A stretch of DNA of 41,761 nucleotides from Amycolatopsis pittospori (GCF_013870525.1 NZ_JACBXD010000069.1:1-41761); one strand, 5' to 3'. Counted from the stretch's first letter, positions 1-8,024 are shown. Notes: generated from the letters alone by a model not told the origin. A program made the numbers and translations.

Positions 1-257
1 CACGCGGCGAGCCAGCCCGGCCCCGCGGCGAGCAGGGCGCCGGTGGCGGAGAACCGGGTCCGGTCGGCGGCGAACGCGACCACCGCGAGAACGGTCGCGA
101 CGGCGGTGTAGGAGAAGAGCAGGGGTGCGCACGCGGCGGCGAGCAACACCCGGACCCGCTTCGCCTTGGACACCTCCGGCTCGGGGACGAGGTCGCTCAC
201 CGGCTCGTCGCCCGGCGGGCGTTCGTCGCGGGTGAGCAGCTTCATGGTTCGCACCAT
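1..257 (-). CDS. PerM/DUF6350-like membrane protein, N-terminal part (runs off the window)
   Basis: The visible 85 residues start MVRTMKLLTRDE and hold a hydrophilic, Pro/Glu-rich cytoplasmic N-terminus, a basic stretch (SKAKRVRV) and then one or more membrane helices (VLLAAACAPLLFSYTAVATV onward). The protein is cut by the window edge. It lies downstream of sucC, sucD and a DUF5336 gene, the position of Rv0955 (PerM, a membrane protein that supports cell division) in M. tuberculosis; I assign it by that synteny and by the basic-stretch-then-helices start, not by a complete domain. ATG at 245 is an alternative start in the same frame (MKLLTRDE); neither start has a clear ribosome site. Confidence 0.6.
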   Translation of the reverse strand, partial: MVRTMKLLTRDERPPGDEPVSDLVPEPEVSKAKRVRVLLAAACAPLLFSYTAVATVLAVVAFAADRTRFSATGALLAAGPGWLAA

Positions 258-343
258 GACATCCGGACTGGACCGTCCGGGTGAGGCACGCCGCCGCCGG
301 ATGCCGCACGTGGCCCAACCCACCCGGTCGGGTCACCTCACCA

Positions 344-390
344 AGAAAAACACCCGCCGTGACACGGAGAGTCACAGCGGGTGCTTCTTT
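344..390 (-). terminator. Rho-independent terminator after the DUF5336 gene
   Basis: Arms 351-363 and 371-383 pair as CACCCGCcGTGAC with GTCACaGCGGGTG around a 7-nt loop. Read on the minus strand the hairpin is followed by a run of T (TGTTTTTCTTGG). It lies 12 nt past the stop of the DUF5336 gene and before the start of the PerM-like gene, so that gene may need its own promoter. Confidence 0.8.
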
Positions 391-401
391 TGTCGAAAAG
401 G

Positions 402-1229
402 TCAGCTTTGCCGGTCGAACCCGCCCGGTGGCGTGCCGGGGTTCTGGCCCGACTCCGAGGACGGCGGCTGCTGGAAGAACTGGCCCTGCTGCGGCGCGTA
501 CGTCGTGGCCTGCTGACCCGGCGGCTGCGTGACCGGCGGCTGGAACCCGCCCGGCTGCGCGAACGGACCGGACGGCTCACCCTGCTGCTGGCCCGGCTGT
601 CCCTGCTGGCCCGCGCCGGGGAACGGCTGGACCTGCGTGGCGGCCGGCCCCTGCGGACCGCCCTGGCCGAACGGACCCTGCGGGCCCTGCTGCGGGAACT
701 GCTGGCTGTACGGGGCCTGCGGTGCCTGCTGCTGCGGCTTCGCGGCCGGCAGCTTGATGACCTCGTGCTCGAGCAGCAGCGCGGCGACCGCGACCAGCAT
801 CTGCAGGATGCCGAGGATCAGGACCACGGTGAGGATGCCGGGAAGCGAGACCTCCGGGCGCCCCTCCCCGCCGTCGACGGTCGGGTAGCCGACGATCAGG
901 TCGAGCGCGCCGAACGCGCCGAGGACGCTGAACAGCGCGGCGAACGGAAGCGTCTTCGGGCCGCGCGGCACCGCGTGTAGAGCGGCGAGCAGACCACTGA
1001 CCAGGAGGAAGACCGAGACCTCCTTGGCGGCGTCGGCTTCATCGGAGAAACCGATGAAGAACTGCACCAGGCCGAGGACGGTGACGGCGAGCGCGAGCAG
1101 CAACGCCAGGTTCAGCGGGGCCGCCTGTGACGGCGCCTGCTGCTGCGGAAAGGCTCCCGAGCCGGGGTTGGGGTGTTGCTGGCCGCCACCCTGCTGGGGG
1201 TAGCCGGGCCCACCGCTGGGATAGGACAT
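402..1229 (-). CDS. DUF5336 membrane protein (34 kDa antigenic protein homologue)
   Basis: 275 residues. The N-terminus is Gly/Pro/Gln-rich (MSYPSGGPGYPQQGG); four hydrophobic helices follow (about residues 40-145: LNLALLLALAVTVLGLVQFF, VSVFLLVSGLLAALHAV, TLPFAALFSVLGAFGALDLI and LPGILTVVLILGILQMLVAV), and the last 110 residues are again Gln/Pro/Gly-rich and disordered. This is the architecture of the Rv0954 family, and the gene sits between sucD and a PerM-like gene as in mycobacteria. ATG 1229 was chosen because AGGAGA precedes it at good spacing; a longer frame to 1259 lacks this. The molecular function is not known; Rv0954 has been linked to the cell division apparatus. Confidence 0.85.
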   Translation of the reverse strand: MSYPSGGPGYPQQGGGQQHPNPGSGAFPQQQAPSQAAPLNLALLLALAVTVLGLVQFFIGFSDEADAAKEVSVFLLVSGLLAALHAVPRGPKTLPFAALFSVLGAFGALDLIVGYPTVDGGEGRPEVSLPGILTVVLILGILQMLVAVAALLLEHEVIKLPAAKPQQQAPQAPYSQQFPQQGPQGPFGQGGPQGPAATQVQPFPGAGQQGQPGQQQGEPSGPFAQPGGFQPPVTQPPGQQATTYAPQQGQFFQQPPSSESGQNPGTPPGGFDRQS

Positions 1230-1402
1230 CCGAATGCTCTCCTGTCGTTGGACCGGCACCCCGGGGCACGCGGGACTCCCGGGACAAAACGAGGCGGCTG
1301 TGATGCTCGAACGCTAGCGCACACGCGGTCACCCCACGCCTCGGGCTCTGAGACGTCTGTACACCCGATCGGGTTCCGTGCGATACCCCTCACCGGCGCC
1401 CA

Positions 1403-1427
1403 GATCGCGATCAGCCCGCTCAAGGCG
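1403..1427 (-). repeat. Dispersed palindromic repeat, copy 1 (asymmetric form)
   Basis: Reverse complement reads CGCCTTGAGCGGGCTGATCG, a diverged copy of the family with consensus core TTTAGCGGGCTAA. It lies 3' of sucD, next to copy 2. Confidence 0.7.
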
Positions 1428-1435
1428 ACGCATCG

Positions 1436-1465
1436 GGATCGCGTTCAGCGGGCTGAACGCGATCC
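1436..1465. repeat. Dispersed palindromic repeat, copy 2 (symmetric form)
   Basis: Perfect inverted repeat: GATCGCGTTCAGC, centre GG, GCTGAACGCGATC, with one further G-C pair outside. It lies just beyond the sucD terminator. Confidence 0.85.
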
Positions 1466-1471
1466 GAAGCG

Positions 1472-1514
1472 GGAAAAGCAGGCGGGCCGGGCACCGTGAA
1501 GTGCCCGGCCCGCC
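1472..1514 (-). terminator. Rho-independent terminator after sucD
   Basis: Perfect 14-bp arms (1481-1494 GGCGGGCCGGGCAC and 1501-1514 GTGCCCGGCCCGCC) with a 6-nt loop. Read on the minus strand it is followed by CTGCTTTTCCC. It lies 23 nt past the sucD stop and separates sucCD from the DUF5336 gene. Confidence 0.85.
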
Positions 1515-1537
1515 GGGGAAAGCTCAGTCTCCGAAGA

Positions 1538-2425
1538 TCAGAGGCTGTTGTACAGCTCGCGCGCCAGGACGGCGGTCTCGCTCGGGGTCTTCCCGACCTT
1601 GACGCCGGCGGCCTCGAGGGCCTCCTTCTTGGCGGCGGCCGTGCCGGAGGAGCCGGAGACGATGGCGCCGGCGTGGCCCATGGTCTTGCCCTCGGGCGCG
1701 GTGAAGCCCGCGACGTAACCGACGACCGGCTTCGTCACGTTCTCCTTGATGTACGCCGCGGCGCGCTCTTCGGCGTCGCCACCGATCTCACCGATCATCA
1801 CGATGACCTTGGTCTCGGGGTCCTTCTCGAAGGCCTCGAGGGCGTCGATGTGCGTGGTCCCGATGATCGGGTCGCCACCGATGCCGACACCGGTCGAGAA
1901 ACCGATGTCCCGCAGTTCGTACATCATCTGATAGGTCAGCGTGCCGGACTTCGACACGAGGCCGATCGGGCCGGCGCCGGTGATGTCGGCCGGGATGATG
2001 CCGGCGTTCGACTTGCCGGGGCTGATCACGCCGGGGCAGTTCGGCCCGATGATGCGGGTCTTGTTGCCCTTCGCGACCGCGTGCGCCCAGAAGTAGGCCG
2101 AGTCGTGCACCGGGATGCCCTCGGTGATGACCACGGCGAGCGGGATCTCGGCGTCGATCGCCTCGATGACCGCGTCCTTGGCGAACTTCGGCGGCACGAA
2201 GATGACCGACACGTCGGCGCCGGTCTCCTTGATGGCCTCCTCGACCGTGCCGAACACGGTGAGGTCCTTGCCCTCGATGGTGACCGTCTGGCCGGCCTTG
2301 CGGGCGTTGACGCCGCCCACGATGTTCGTGCCGGACTTCAGCATCTTGGTGGCGTGCTTCATGCCCTCGGAGCCGGTGAGCCCCTGGACGATGATCTTGC
2401 TGTTCTCGTTGATGAAGATCGACAT
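1538..2425 (-). CDS. sucD: Succinyl-CoA synthetase (ADP-forming) alpha subunit
   Basis: 295 residues. Together with SucC it interconverts succinyl-CoA and succinate with substrate-level phosphorylation in the TCA cycle. The N-terminal CoA-binding fold begins MSIFINENSKIIVQGLTGSEG; GPNCPGVISPGKSNAGI and a full C-terminal ligase domain follow. The phospho-histidine lies at about residue 251 in MGHAGAIVSGSSGTAAAKKE. Length fits the family. ATG 2425 was chosen over an in-frame GTG at 2434 because it gives the conserved N-terminus and follows the sucC stop by one base (TGAGATG), so translation is probably coupled to sucC. Confidence 0.97.
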   Translation of the reverse strand: MSIFINENSKIIVQGLTGSEGMKHATKMLKSGTNIVGGVNARKAGQTVTIEGKDLTVFGTVEEAIKETGADVSVIFVPPKFAKDAVIEAIDAEIPLAVVITEGIPVHDSAYFWAHAVAKGNKTRIIGPNCPGVISPGKSNAGIIPADITGAGPIGLVSKSGTLTYQMMYELRDIGFSTGVGIGGDPIIGTTHIDALEAFEKDPETKVIVMIGEIGGDAEERAAAYIKENVTKPVVGYVAGFTAPEGKTMGHAGAIVSGSSGTAAAKKEALEAAGVKVGKTPSETAVLARELYNSL

Positions 2426-2426
2426 C

Positions 2427-3596
2427 TCACGCACCTGCCGCGGCGAGCTCAGCGGCCTTGTCGGCCGCGTTGTCCATTGTGTCCACCACGGTCACGAGCG
2501 GGTGGTTCGCGTCGGCCAGGATCTGCCGGCCCTCGACGACGTTGTTGCCGTCGAGCCGCACGACGAGCGGCTTGGTGGCCTCGTCGCCCAGGATCTTCAG
2601 CGCCTCGACGATGCCGTTCGCGACCGCGTCGCAAGCGGTGATGCCGCCGAAGACGTTGACGAACACGCTCTTCACGTCGGTGTCGTTGAGGATGACGTCC
2701 AGACCGGCCGCCATGACCTCGGCCGAAGCGCCGCCGCCGATGTCGAGGAAGTTGGCGGGCTTGACGCCGCCGTGCTTCTCACCCGCGTACGCCACGACGT
2801 CCAAAGTGGACATCACGAGGCCCGCGCCGTTGCCGATGATGCCGACCTCGCCGTCGAGCTTGACGTAGTTGAGGTCCTTGGCCTTGGCCTTCGCCTCGAG
2901 CGGGTTCTCCGCGTCCTTGTCGACCAGGGCCTCGTGGCCCGGCTGACGGAACCCGGCGTTCTCGTCGAGGGTGACCTTGCCGTCGAGGGCGATGATCTTG
3001 TCCTGCGGGTCACGGACCAGCGGGTTGACCTCGACCAGCGTCGCGTCCTCGGAGACGAAGGTCTCCCAGAGCTTCACGACGACGTCGGCGGCTTCGTCGA
3101 TGACCTTCTCGGGGAACTTGCCCGCGGTCAGGATCTCGACGGCCTTCGCCTTGTCGACACCGATGATCGCGTCGACCGGGATCTTCGCGAGCGCTTCGGG
3201 ACGCTCGACGGCCAGCTGCTCGATCTCCACGCCACCTTCGGCCGAAGCCATCGCGAGGAAGGTGCGGTTCGCACGGTCCAGCAGGAAGGAGAAGTAGTAC
3301 TCCTCGGCGATGTCCGAGGCTTCGGCCACGAGCACGCGACGCGTGATGTGGCCCTTGATGTCGAGACCGAGGATCGCCTCGGCCTTTTCCGCGGCCTCGT
3401 CCGGCGTCTGGGCCAGCTTGACGCCACCGGCCTTTCCGCGGCCGCCGGTCTTCACCTGGGCCTTGATGACGACCTGGTTGCCGATCTTCTCGGCGGTGGC
3501 CTTGGCTTCTTCGGGGGTGTTTGCCACGGCACCCGGCAGAACCGGTACTCCGTGGCCGGCGAAGAGATCCCTCGCCTGGTATTCGTAGAGGTCCAC
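2427..3596 (-). CDS. sucC: Succinyl-CoA synthetase (ADP-forming) beta subunit
   Basis: 389 residues, the size of E. coli SucC. The ATP-grasp domain starts at DLYEYQARDLFAGHGVPVLPG and carries the nucleotide-binding stretch VVIKAQVKTGGRGKAGGVKLA. The C-terminal ligase domain contains GIIGNGAGLVMSTLDVV and VNVFGGITACDAVANGIVEAL. The start is GTG 3596, placed by AGGAG nine bases upstream; the longer frame to 3623 adds an unconserved tail. It is the first gene of a sucC-sucD operon; the roughly 115 bp upstream, to the end of the B12-like gene, must contain the promoter. It carries one TCCACTTTGGA motif (2800-2810). Confidence 0.97.
   Translation of the reverse strand: MDLYEYQARDLFAGHGVPVLPGAVANTPEEAKATAEKIGNQVVIKAQVKTGGRGKAGGVKLAQTPDEAAEKAEAILGLDIKGHITRRVLVAEASDIAEEYYFSFLLDRANRTFLAMASAEGGVEIEQLAVERPEALAKIPVDAIIGVDKAKAVEILTAGKFPEKVIDEAADVVVKLWETFVSEDATLVEVNPLVRDPQDKIIALDGKVTLDENAGFRQPGHEALVDKDAENPLEAKAKAKDLNYVKLDGEVGIIGNGAGLVMSTLDVVAYAGEKHGGVKPANFLDIGGGASAEVMAAGLDVILNDTDVKSVFVNVFGGITACDAVANGIVEALKILGDEATKPLVVRLDGNNVVEGRQILADANHPLVTVVDTMDNAADKAAELAAAGA
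2800..2810. repeat. TCCANNNTGGA motif inside sucC
   Basis: Coding strand reads TCC ACT TTG GAC (Ser-Thr-Leu-Asp). One of five exact matches to TCCANNNTGGA in the window, all in genes and all in this codon phase. Confidence 0.5.
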
Positions 3597-3713
3597 TACT
3601 CCAGTCTCCTGACGACACGCCACTGTGGTGGTCCGTTGCCGGACCGCGCTGTCGGACCAGTCGAGGTTAGCGACCTGCGCAGAAGCAGGGGACTCCGCAC
3701 CTGGTGAAGTCGG

Positions 3714-4076
3714 TCACCGTACGCGGTCAGACGGTGTTTCCACGGTGTGAGACCGCACACCGGAGACCCAGTTCGCCGCCTTTTCCACGGTTTCGAAGGC
3801 GTTCTCGAACAGGCCGGCGTCGTCACCGACCGCGAAGAGGTGGACGTCCGGGAGCTCCTCGGCGAGCCCTTCCGGCGCGGCGCCGGATTCGAGGACGACA
3901 CCGAGGATGTCCGGATCCTCCTGTTCGACCGTCCGGACCAGTTGCTCGGCGGTGTCGAGCCGCCCGGCGTAGACCACTTCGACGCCGTCGTCGCGCAGCA
4001 GCCTGCCGAGCACGATCGCCGAACCGTCGGCGGCTCCGAACTCCGCCAGCACCACGCGAAGAAGACGCCGCGTCAT
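3714..4076 (-). CDS. B12-binding-domain-like protein, degenerate
   Basis: 120 residues that read like a cobalamin-binding (methylmalonyl-CoA mutase C-terminal type) Rossmann fold: VVLAEFGAADGSAIVLGRLLRDDGVEVVYAG, then TAEQLVRTVEQEDPDILGVVL and LPDVHLFAVGDD. The canonical DxHxxG motif that supplies the lower axial ligand is replaced by AADGSAIVLG, with no histidine, so cofactor binding is doubtful. ATG 4076 overlaps the stop of the upstream membrane-protein gene (ATGA), implying coupled translation. The partner is therefore the membrane protein, not sucC. The fold is assigned from pattern alone; function unknown. Confidence 0.6.
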   Translation of the reverse strand: MTRRLLRVVLAEFGAADGSAIVLGRLLRDDGVEVVYAGRLDTAEQLVRTVEQEDPDILGVVLESGAAPEGLAEELPDVHLFAVGDDAGLFENAFETVEKAANWVSGVRSHTVETPSDRVR

Positions 4077-5938
4077 TCGGGCCGCCGCGAACCCGCGACG
4101 GCCATCCCGGCCGCCACGAGGGAGACGACGGCCGCGCCCAGCGCGAGCCAGAACCCGATCCCCGCCGACGAGCCTTCGTACTCCGAACCGACGAGCGGCA
4201 GCTCCGCCGCGCGCAGGCCGAGCACCAGCGCCGCACCGGCCAGTGCGGAAGCGGCGGCCACCGGACGCGAACGCACGACGAGCGCGTACAGGCCGAGCAC
4301 GACCGCGAGTGCGCCGAGCAGACCCCACGAAGCCGCGCCGAAGTCCGACCAGAGACCGGGGGCGGTGTAGCCGGGCGCGGTGAACACCGGCGTACCGAAC
4401 GCGGCGATCGCCAGCACCGCCGCGGCGACGAGCGGGGTGAGCACGTTCCCGTTCGCCCGCGCACCGTCCATCCCGGCGTCGGAATCGTCGGCGTCGCGTT
4501 CCACGACCCCGGTGACCACGGCGGCGAGCGCGGCCACGGCCGCCAGCGCGAGCGCGATGAAGGTCCACGTCACGCCCGGCCCCACCGAGTAACCGACCTT
4601 GTCCGGCAACGGCAACGGGAGGTCGACGCCGAACAACGCCGGGTCGACGGCCTTGTCCTCGGTCACGGACAGGGCCGCGCTCAGCACGGCCGCGCCCGCG
4701 AGCACGACACCGGCCCACGTCGCCGCGACGACTCCCCGGGCGAAGGCCGAGAGCCGGGGCACGAAGACGAACAGCGCGGGTACGGCGAGCACGACCGCGG
4801 CACCGAGCAGCGACCAGCGCGCCGGGGTCTCGGGCACGGGCGTCTCGCCGTTGGCCTTCAGTACCGGGGCCAGCGCGCCCGCCGCGGCGGCGGCAGCGGC
4901 GAGCAGTGCCAGCCCACCCGTGGCCAGCCGCCACCAGAACAGTCCGGGCAGTTCGGCCTCTCCGGCACGATCACCGGTGACCTCTTCCCCCGCATCCACG
5001 ACGTCGAACCGGGTGAAGACCAGCCCGAGCAGCACCAGGCCCGCGACGGTCACCACCACCGAACCCGGCGCGACCGAAAGCCGGTCCACGACCAGCCCCG
5101 CCACCAGCGGCGGCACGCCGACCGCGAGCGCCGCCAGGGCCGCGCCGGTGAACCCGCCCTTGCCGACCCCGGCCGAAGGCGAACTCACCGCCACCAGCAC
5201 GGTCAGCGGGAACAAGGCCGCCAGCAGCAGATACCCGGCCATCGCGACCGTCGGCCCTTCGAAGGCGTTCTTCGCCAGGAGATAGGCGTTGCCCGAACCG
5301 AGCGGCGCAAGCAGCAACCCGATCCCGCCCACCACGCCGAACACGGGCGCGAGCAGCCGCCAACGTCGGCCGTCGAGTTCGCCCGCCAGTTCCGCCTCGT
5401 CGCGGGCGGTCCCCGCGGCGAACACCCCGGCGGCGAGCGTGAGCAGATGGCCCGCCACCAGCAGCCACAGCCCGGGCCCGGCCGGGGGCAGCGCGAGCAG
5501 GCGATCGGGGAGGAACAGTTCCGGACGCGCGGCCAAGGAGCCGTCGGCGAGCAACTGCAGGTCCAGCAGCAGGCGCCCGGGGGCGAGCGCGGTCAGCCCG
5601 AGCACCAGCCCGGCCGCGAGCCCCGGCCGCCGGACGGCCATCGCGTAGAGGACGACGACCGCGGGCGCCAGCGCCAGTACGACCAGCAACGGCCAGGCCG
5701 TGAAGCCGGGCGAACCACCTCGGACGACGGGCAGCACCGCACCGGCGGCCAGCGCGACGGCACCGGCCGAGGCCAGCCCCGCCGACAGCAGGAGCGCTCG
5801 TGGACGGGAGCCCGGTTCGTTCGGGAGAAGCTCTGCGGACTTTGCGGGCACTGTCCCGGGAGCGGCCTGTCCGGCGGATTCCGCGAGTGCTGAAGAAGCT
5901 GCGGAGTCCTCGCCGGGGTGCCGTGAGCGCGAAGTCAT
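4073..5938 (-). CDS. Polytopic membrane protein, about 15 helices, function unknown
   Basis: 621 residues. A hydrophilic N-terminus (about 45 residues, MTSRSRHPGEDSAASSALAE) is followed by 15-16 hydrophobic segments rich in Ala, Leu, Val and Gly to the C-terminus; polar loops are short. No transporter signature or catalytic motif was recognised. It is translationally coupled (ATGA) to the B12-domain-like gene downstream. ATG 5938 was chosen because the frame further upstream to 6079 is Arg/Pro-rich and looks non-coding. The insertion of this pair between the M23 peptidase and sucC is absent from the mycobacterial order I know. Confidence 0.75.
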   Translation of the reverse strand: MTSRSRHPGEDSAASSALAESAGQAAPGTVPAKSAELLPNEPGSRPRALLLSAGLASAGAVALAAGAVLPVVRGGSPGFTAWPLLVVLALAPAVVVLYAMAVRRPGLAAGLVLGLTALAPGRLLLDLQLLADGSLAARPELFLPDRLLALPPAGPGLWLLVAGHLLTLAAGVFAAGTARDEAELAGELDGRRWRLLAPVFGVVGGIGLLLAPLGSGNAYLLAKNAFEGPTVAMAGYLLLAALFPLTVLVAVSSPSAGVGKGGFTGAALAALAVGVPPLVAGLVVDRLSVAPGSVVVTVAGLVLLGLVFTRFDVVDAGEEVTGDRAGEAELPGLFWWRLATGGLALLAAAAAAAGALAPVLKANGETPVPETPARWSLLGAAVVLAVPALFVFVPRLSAFARGVVAATWAGVVLAGAAVLSAALSVTEDKAVDPALFGVDLPLPLPDKVGYSVGPGVTWTFIALALAAVAALAAVVTGVVERDADDSDAGMDGARANGNVLTPLVAAAVLAIAAFGTPVFTAPGYTAPGLWSDFGAASWGLLGALAVVLGLYALVVRSRPVAAASALAGAALVLGLRAAELPLVGSEYEGSSAGIGFWLALGAAVVSLVAAGMAVAGSRRPE

Positions 5939-6405
5939 CGACGGCGACGCTAGCAAGCCGGACCAGCGCGGGCCCGGCAGCAGGGGCCGCGACAGCCAAG
6001 TCCGAGCAAGGACCCGAGCCGTGGCCGGACCTCGTCGGGCGCCGAAAGTGGCTAAGCCCCCTTCAACGTCACCGGGCAACCGGTTATTTCGCTCGTTCGC
6101 CCCCTTCCGGGCGCTCCGGTACCCCCGAACGGCCGCATGATCTTGTAACGCAAATCACAAGGTTACGAGTAAACCTGATCTAACTTTGGGTGATATTCAC
6201 TGGATAACGGCCAGATCGCCATCGCCCGATCGGCCGAGGAGGCGGTCATATCTTGCTGATCGGGGTACCGCTTCGTTACTGTTCCCGGGTCCCCATTACA
6301 GTCAGATCACGAATGAGAGCACCGAACGAACCACCCCCGAGGTCGTTCACCGGGTTCCCCCGCCCGGGCTCTTGATCCGACTCCCCGAACACGGAAGGCC
6401 CCGTC
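5939..6405 (+). promoter_or_regulatory. Regulatory region upstream of the M23 peptidase
   Basis: This 467-bp divergent region holds no convincing gene. Positions 6139-6200 are AT-rich and carry an imperfect inverted repeat CTTGTAAC (6142-6149) and GTTACGAG (6162-6169). GTAAC-type half-sites are typical of MtrA targets, which include cell-wall peptidase genes in actinobacteria, so MtrA control is possible but not shown. A candidate promoter is TTGCTG (6253-6258) with an 18-bp spacer and TACTGT (6277-6282); a second TACAGT lies at 6297-6302. Confidence 0.4.
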
Positions 6406-7224
6406 TTGGCTTCACACCGCTCCCCCGGCGGCCAAGCTCCTTCCCCGGCGCTCGAGAACGCACTGGATGGTGCGGTCGTCCGCGTCCGGGGTTCGCACCG
6501 CCTGTCGCCCCCGTCCTCGGCCCTTCGTGGCCGTGTCGTGGTCGCAGCCGTCGCTGCCGGCGCCTTCGCGGCCGCCGCTGCCGGGCAGACCCTGAAGTCC
6601 GTTTCGGAATCCTCCGACGCCGCCGTCACCCCGCTGGCCAGCGCCCAGGACGCGAGCGCCTCGTTCGCCCTCGGTGGCGGAGCCGCCGGTGGCGCGCCCG
6701 AGCTCCTGCCGACCAGCCAGTCGACGAACGCCTCCGCCGAGGCCCAGAAGCTCTCGGACAACAACAGCGTCACCCAGGCCCGCGTGAAGCGTGAGGCTGA
6801 AGCGGCCCGCAAGGCCGAAGAAGAGGCCAAGCGGCCCAAGACCTGCATGCCCACCAAGGGCACCTTCACCTCGGGCTTCGGCGCCCGGTGGGGTACGAGC
6901 CACCTCGGCATCGACCTCGCGGCCCCGATCGGCACCCCGATCGTCGCGGCCTCCGACGGCACGGTCATCGAAGCCGGCCCGGCCAGCGGTTTCGGCCTCT
7001 GGGTCAAGGTCCAGCTCGCCGACGGCACGGTGCACGTCTACGGCCACATGAACTCGTTCTCCGTCCGCGAAGGCCAGAAGGTCAAGTGCGGCGAAGAGAT
7101 CGCCGAGGTCGGCAACCGTGGCCAGAGCACCGGCCCGCACCTGCACTTCGAGGTGTGGCAGAACGGTTCGAAGAAGATCGACCCGCGCCCGTGGCTCGCC
7201 GCCCGTGGCGTGAGCGTCGGCTGA
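6406..7224 (+). CDS. M23 (LytM-type) zinc metallopeptidase, membrane-anchored
   Basis: 272 residues. A cytoplasmic stretch of about 44 residues precedes one helix (about 45-62, VVVAAVAAGAFAAAAAG), then an Ala/Glu-rich, probably coiled-coil linker (120-145) and the peptidase domain (about 147-268). The zinc ligands are present: H166 and D170 in SHLGIDLAAP, and H247 in GPHLHFEVW; the other catalytic histidines H214 (GHMNSF) and H245 are also intact, so the enzyme should be active on peptidoglycan cross-bridges outside the cell. TTG 6406 is preceded by GGAAGG at good spacing. It matches Rv0950c in position between pcrA and sucC. Confidence 0.9.
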   Translation: MASHRSPGGQAPSPALENALDGAVVRVRGSHRLSPPSSALRGRVVVAAVAAGAFAAAAAGQTLKSVSESSDAAVTPLASAQDASASFALGGGAAGGAPELLPTSQSTNASAEAQKLSDNNSVTQARVKREAEAARKAEEEAKRPKTCMPTKGTFTSGFGARWGTSHLGIDLAAPIGTPIVAASDGTVIEAGPASGFGLWVKVQLADGTVHVYGHMNSFSVREGQKVKCGEEIAEVGNRGQSTGPHLHFEVWQNGSKKIDPRPWLAARGVSVG

Positions 7225-7534
7225 TCGAGCCCCTCTCCCCCCTGTTTCACCGGCAACATCGAGGAATCCGCCCGAGGCGGTGGCGCGCCGGGTATCCACA
7301 CCTTCGCGCGCCTTCAGGACCTCTGCATTCAAGACCCCTACATTCAAAAACCCCGCGTTCAAAACCTCTGCGTTCGGAACCTCCGCGCCGCCCCTTCCGG
7401 GGACAGTGACGCGTCGCAGGTCCATCCGGCAGGAGTCCATACTTGGCGTTTCCACGCCGAGCAGGCCTCTAAACCGTGGGTGCGTGAACTCTGACCGCAT
7501 CGGGTGATTCAGGCCTTCAGCGGCCTCACGAGCC
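7225..7534. other. Intergenic region after the M23 gene
   Basis: No gene was recognised. The main content is the 15-bp tandem repeat at 7311-7385 listed separately. Several long frames cross here on the minus strand, but they are antisense extensions of the M23 gene. Confidence 0.4.
7311..7385. repeat. Five 15-bp tandem repeats
   Basis: Five consecutive 15-bp units: CCTTCAGGACCTCTG, CATTCAAGACCCCTA, CATTCAAAAACCCCG, CGTTCAAAACCTCTG and CGTTCGGAACCTCCG. Consensus is CRTTCAARACCYCYG. Read on the minus strand in one frame they encode the five-residue repeats AEVPN, AEVLN, AGFLN, VGVLN and AEVLK, which resemble pentapeptide-repeat proteins but lack the usual N/D before the central residue. The units are less GC-rich than their surroundings. 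Confidence 0.8.
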
Positions 7535-7885
7535 TCAGGGGACGCCGTCGGGCAGTCGCCTGATGAAGTACGCCACCGCGACCTGCCAGACCGTGCAGAG
7601 GCCCGCTGGGCGCCGTGTGATCGGCAGCCGTGCGGCGAGAGATCTCCGGGAGAGAATTCCGCACCCGGCTGGCCGCGGCCCGAACAGCCATCGCCGCGCG
7701 TGCCCGCATACGACACACCGTCCGGCCCCGTCCGGTTCGTGCATCCGCAGTAACGCGCGCCAGGCCGCGACCAGCCTGAGCACTTCCGGCGGTTCCGGAC
7801 CCCGATCCGGTCCCGCCCCTTCTTGAACACCCCGCAGGTAATCGAGTACCCCACTCGCGAGAACCCCAAACAAGATCCCGTCCAC
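7535..7885 (-). CDS. Small Cys-containing hypothetical protein
   Basis: 116 residues, not assigned to a family. The middle reads LVAAWRALLRMHEPDGAGRCVVCGHARRW and the end CTVWQVAVAYFIRRLPDGVP. A CxxC pair and later single cysteines suggest a small metal-binding or redox domain; similar short CxxCG-plus-CxxWxxA proteins occur in actinomycetes from memory. Only one ATG start (7885) is available in frame and no strong ribosome site was seen, so the N-terminus may be wrong. It stands alone between M23 and pcrA, separated from pcrA by about 140 bp. Confidence 0.5.
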   Translation of the reverse strand: MDGILFGVLASGVLDYLRGVQEGAGPDRGPEPPEVLRLVAAWRALLRMHEPDGAGRCVVCGHARRWLFGPRPAGCGILSRRSLAARLPITRRPAGLCTVWQVAVAYFIRRLPDGVP

Positions 7886-8024
7886 ACCGGTGCGCCCCTC
7901 CCCCTGAGTGGAGTACTCCGGCTCATCCAGAGTACCCCAGCGCCTCGAACTCGTGTTCGATGGGACAGGTATACGGGAAGGGTCCGACAGGTTTCGCTCG
8001 CGCGGGCGGAACCGCAGGTCAGGG

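Larger units (their letters stand above)
1230..1471. other. Intergenic region upstream of the DUF5336 gene: palindrome plus two dispersed repeats
   Basis: This stretch between the sucD terminator and the DUF5336 start carries no convincing gene. It holds a perfect 12-bp palindrome ACCCGATCGGGT (1363-1374), a possible minus-strand -10 element TAGCGT near 1311-1316 for the DUF5336 gene, and two copies of the TTTAGCGGGCTAA-type repeat (listed separately). The palindrome may be an operator; nothing identifies its regulator. Confidence 0.45.

Noticed and set aside
3704..5893. Long plus-strand frames (up to 729 codons) antisense to the membrane protein
   Set aside because: Arg/Pro/Gly-rich translation typical of frames opposite GC-rich genes; the minus-strand frame gives clean membrane helices.
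6121..6405. c-di-AMP (ydaO-type) riboswitch upstream of the M23 peptidase
   Set aside because: Such riboswitches occur before actinobacterial wall hydrolases, but the conserved blocks I would expect could not be found here.
7311..7385. CRISPR array
   Set aside because: Units are 15 bp, contiguous and without spacers.
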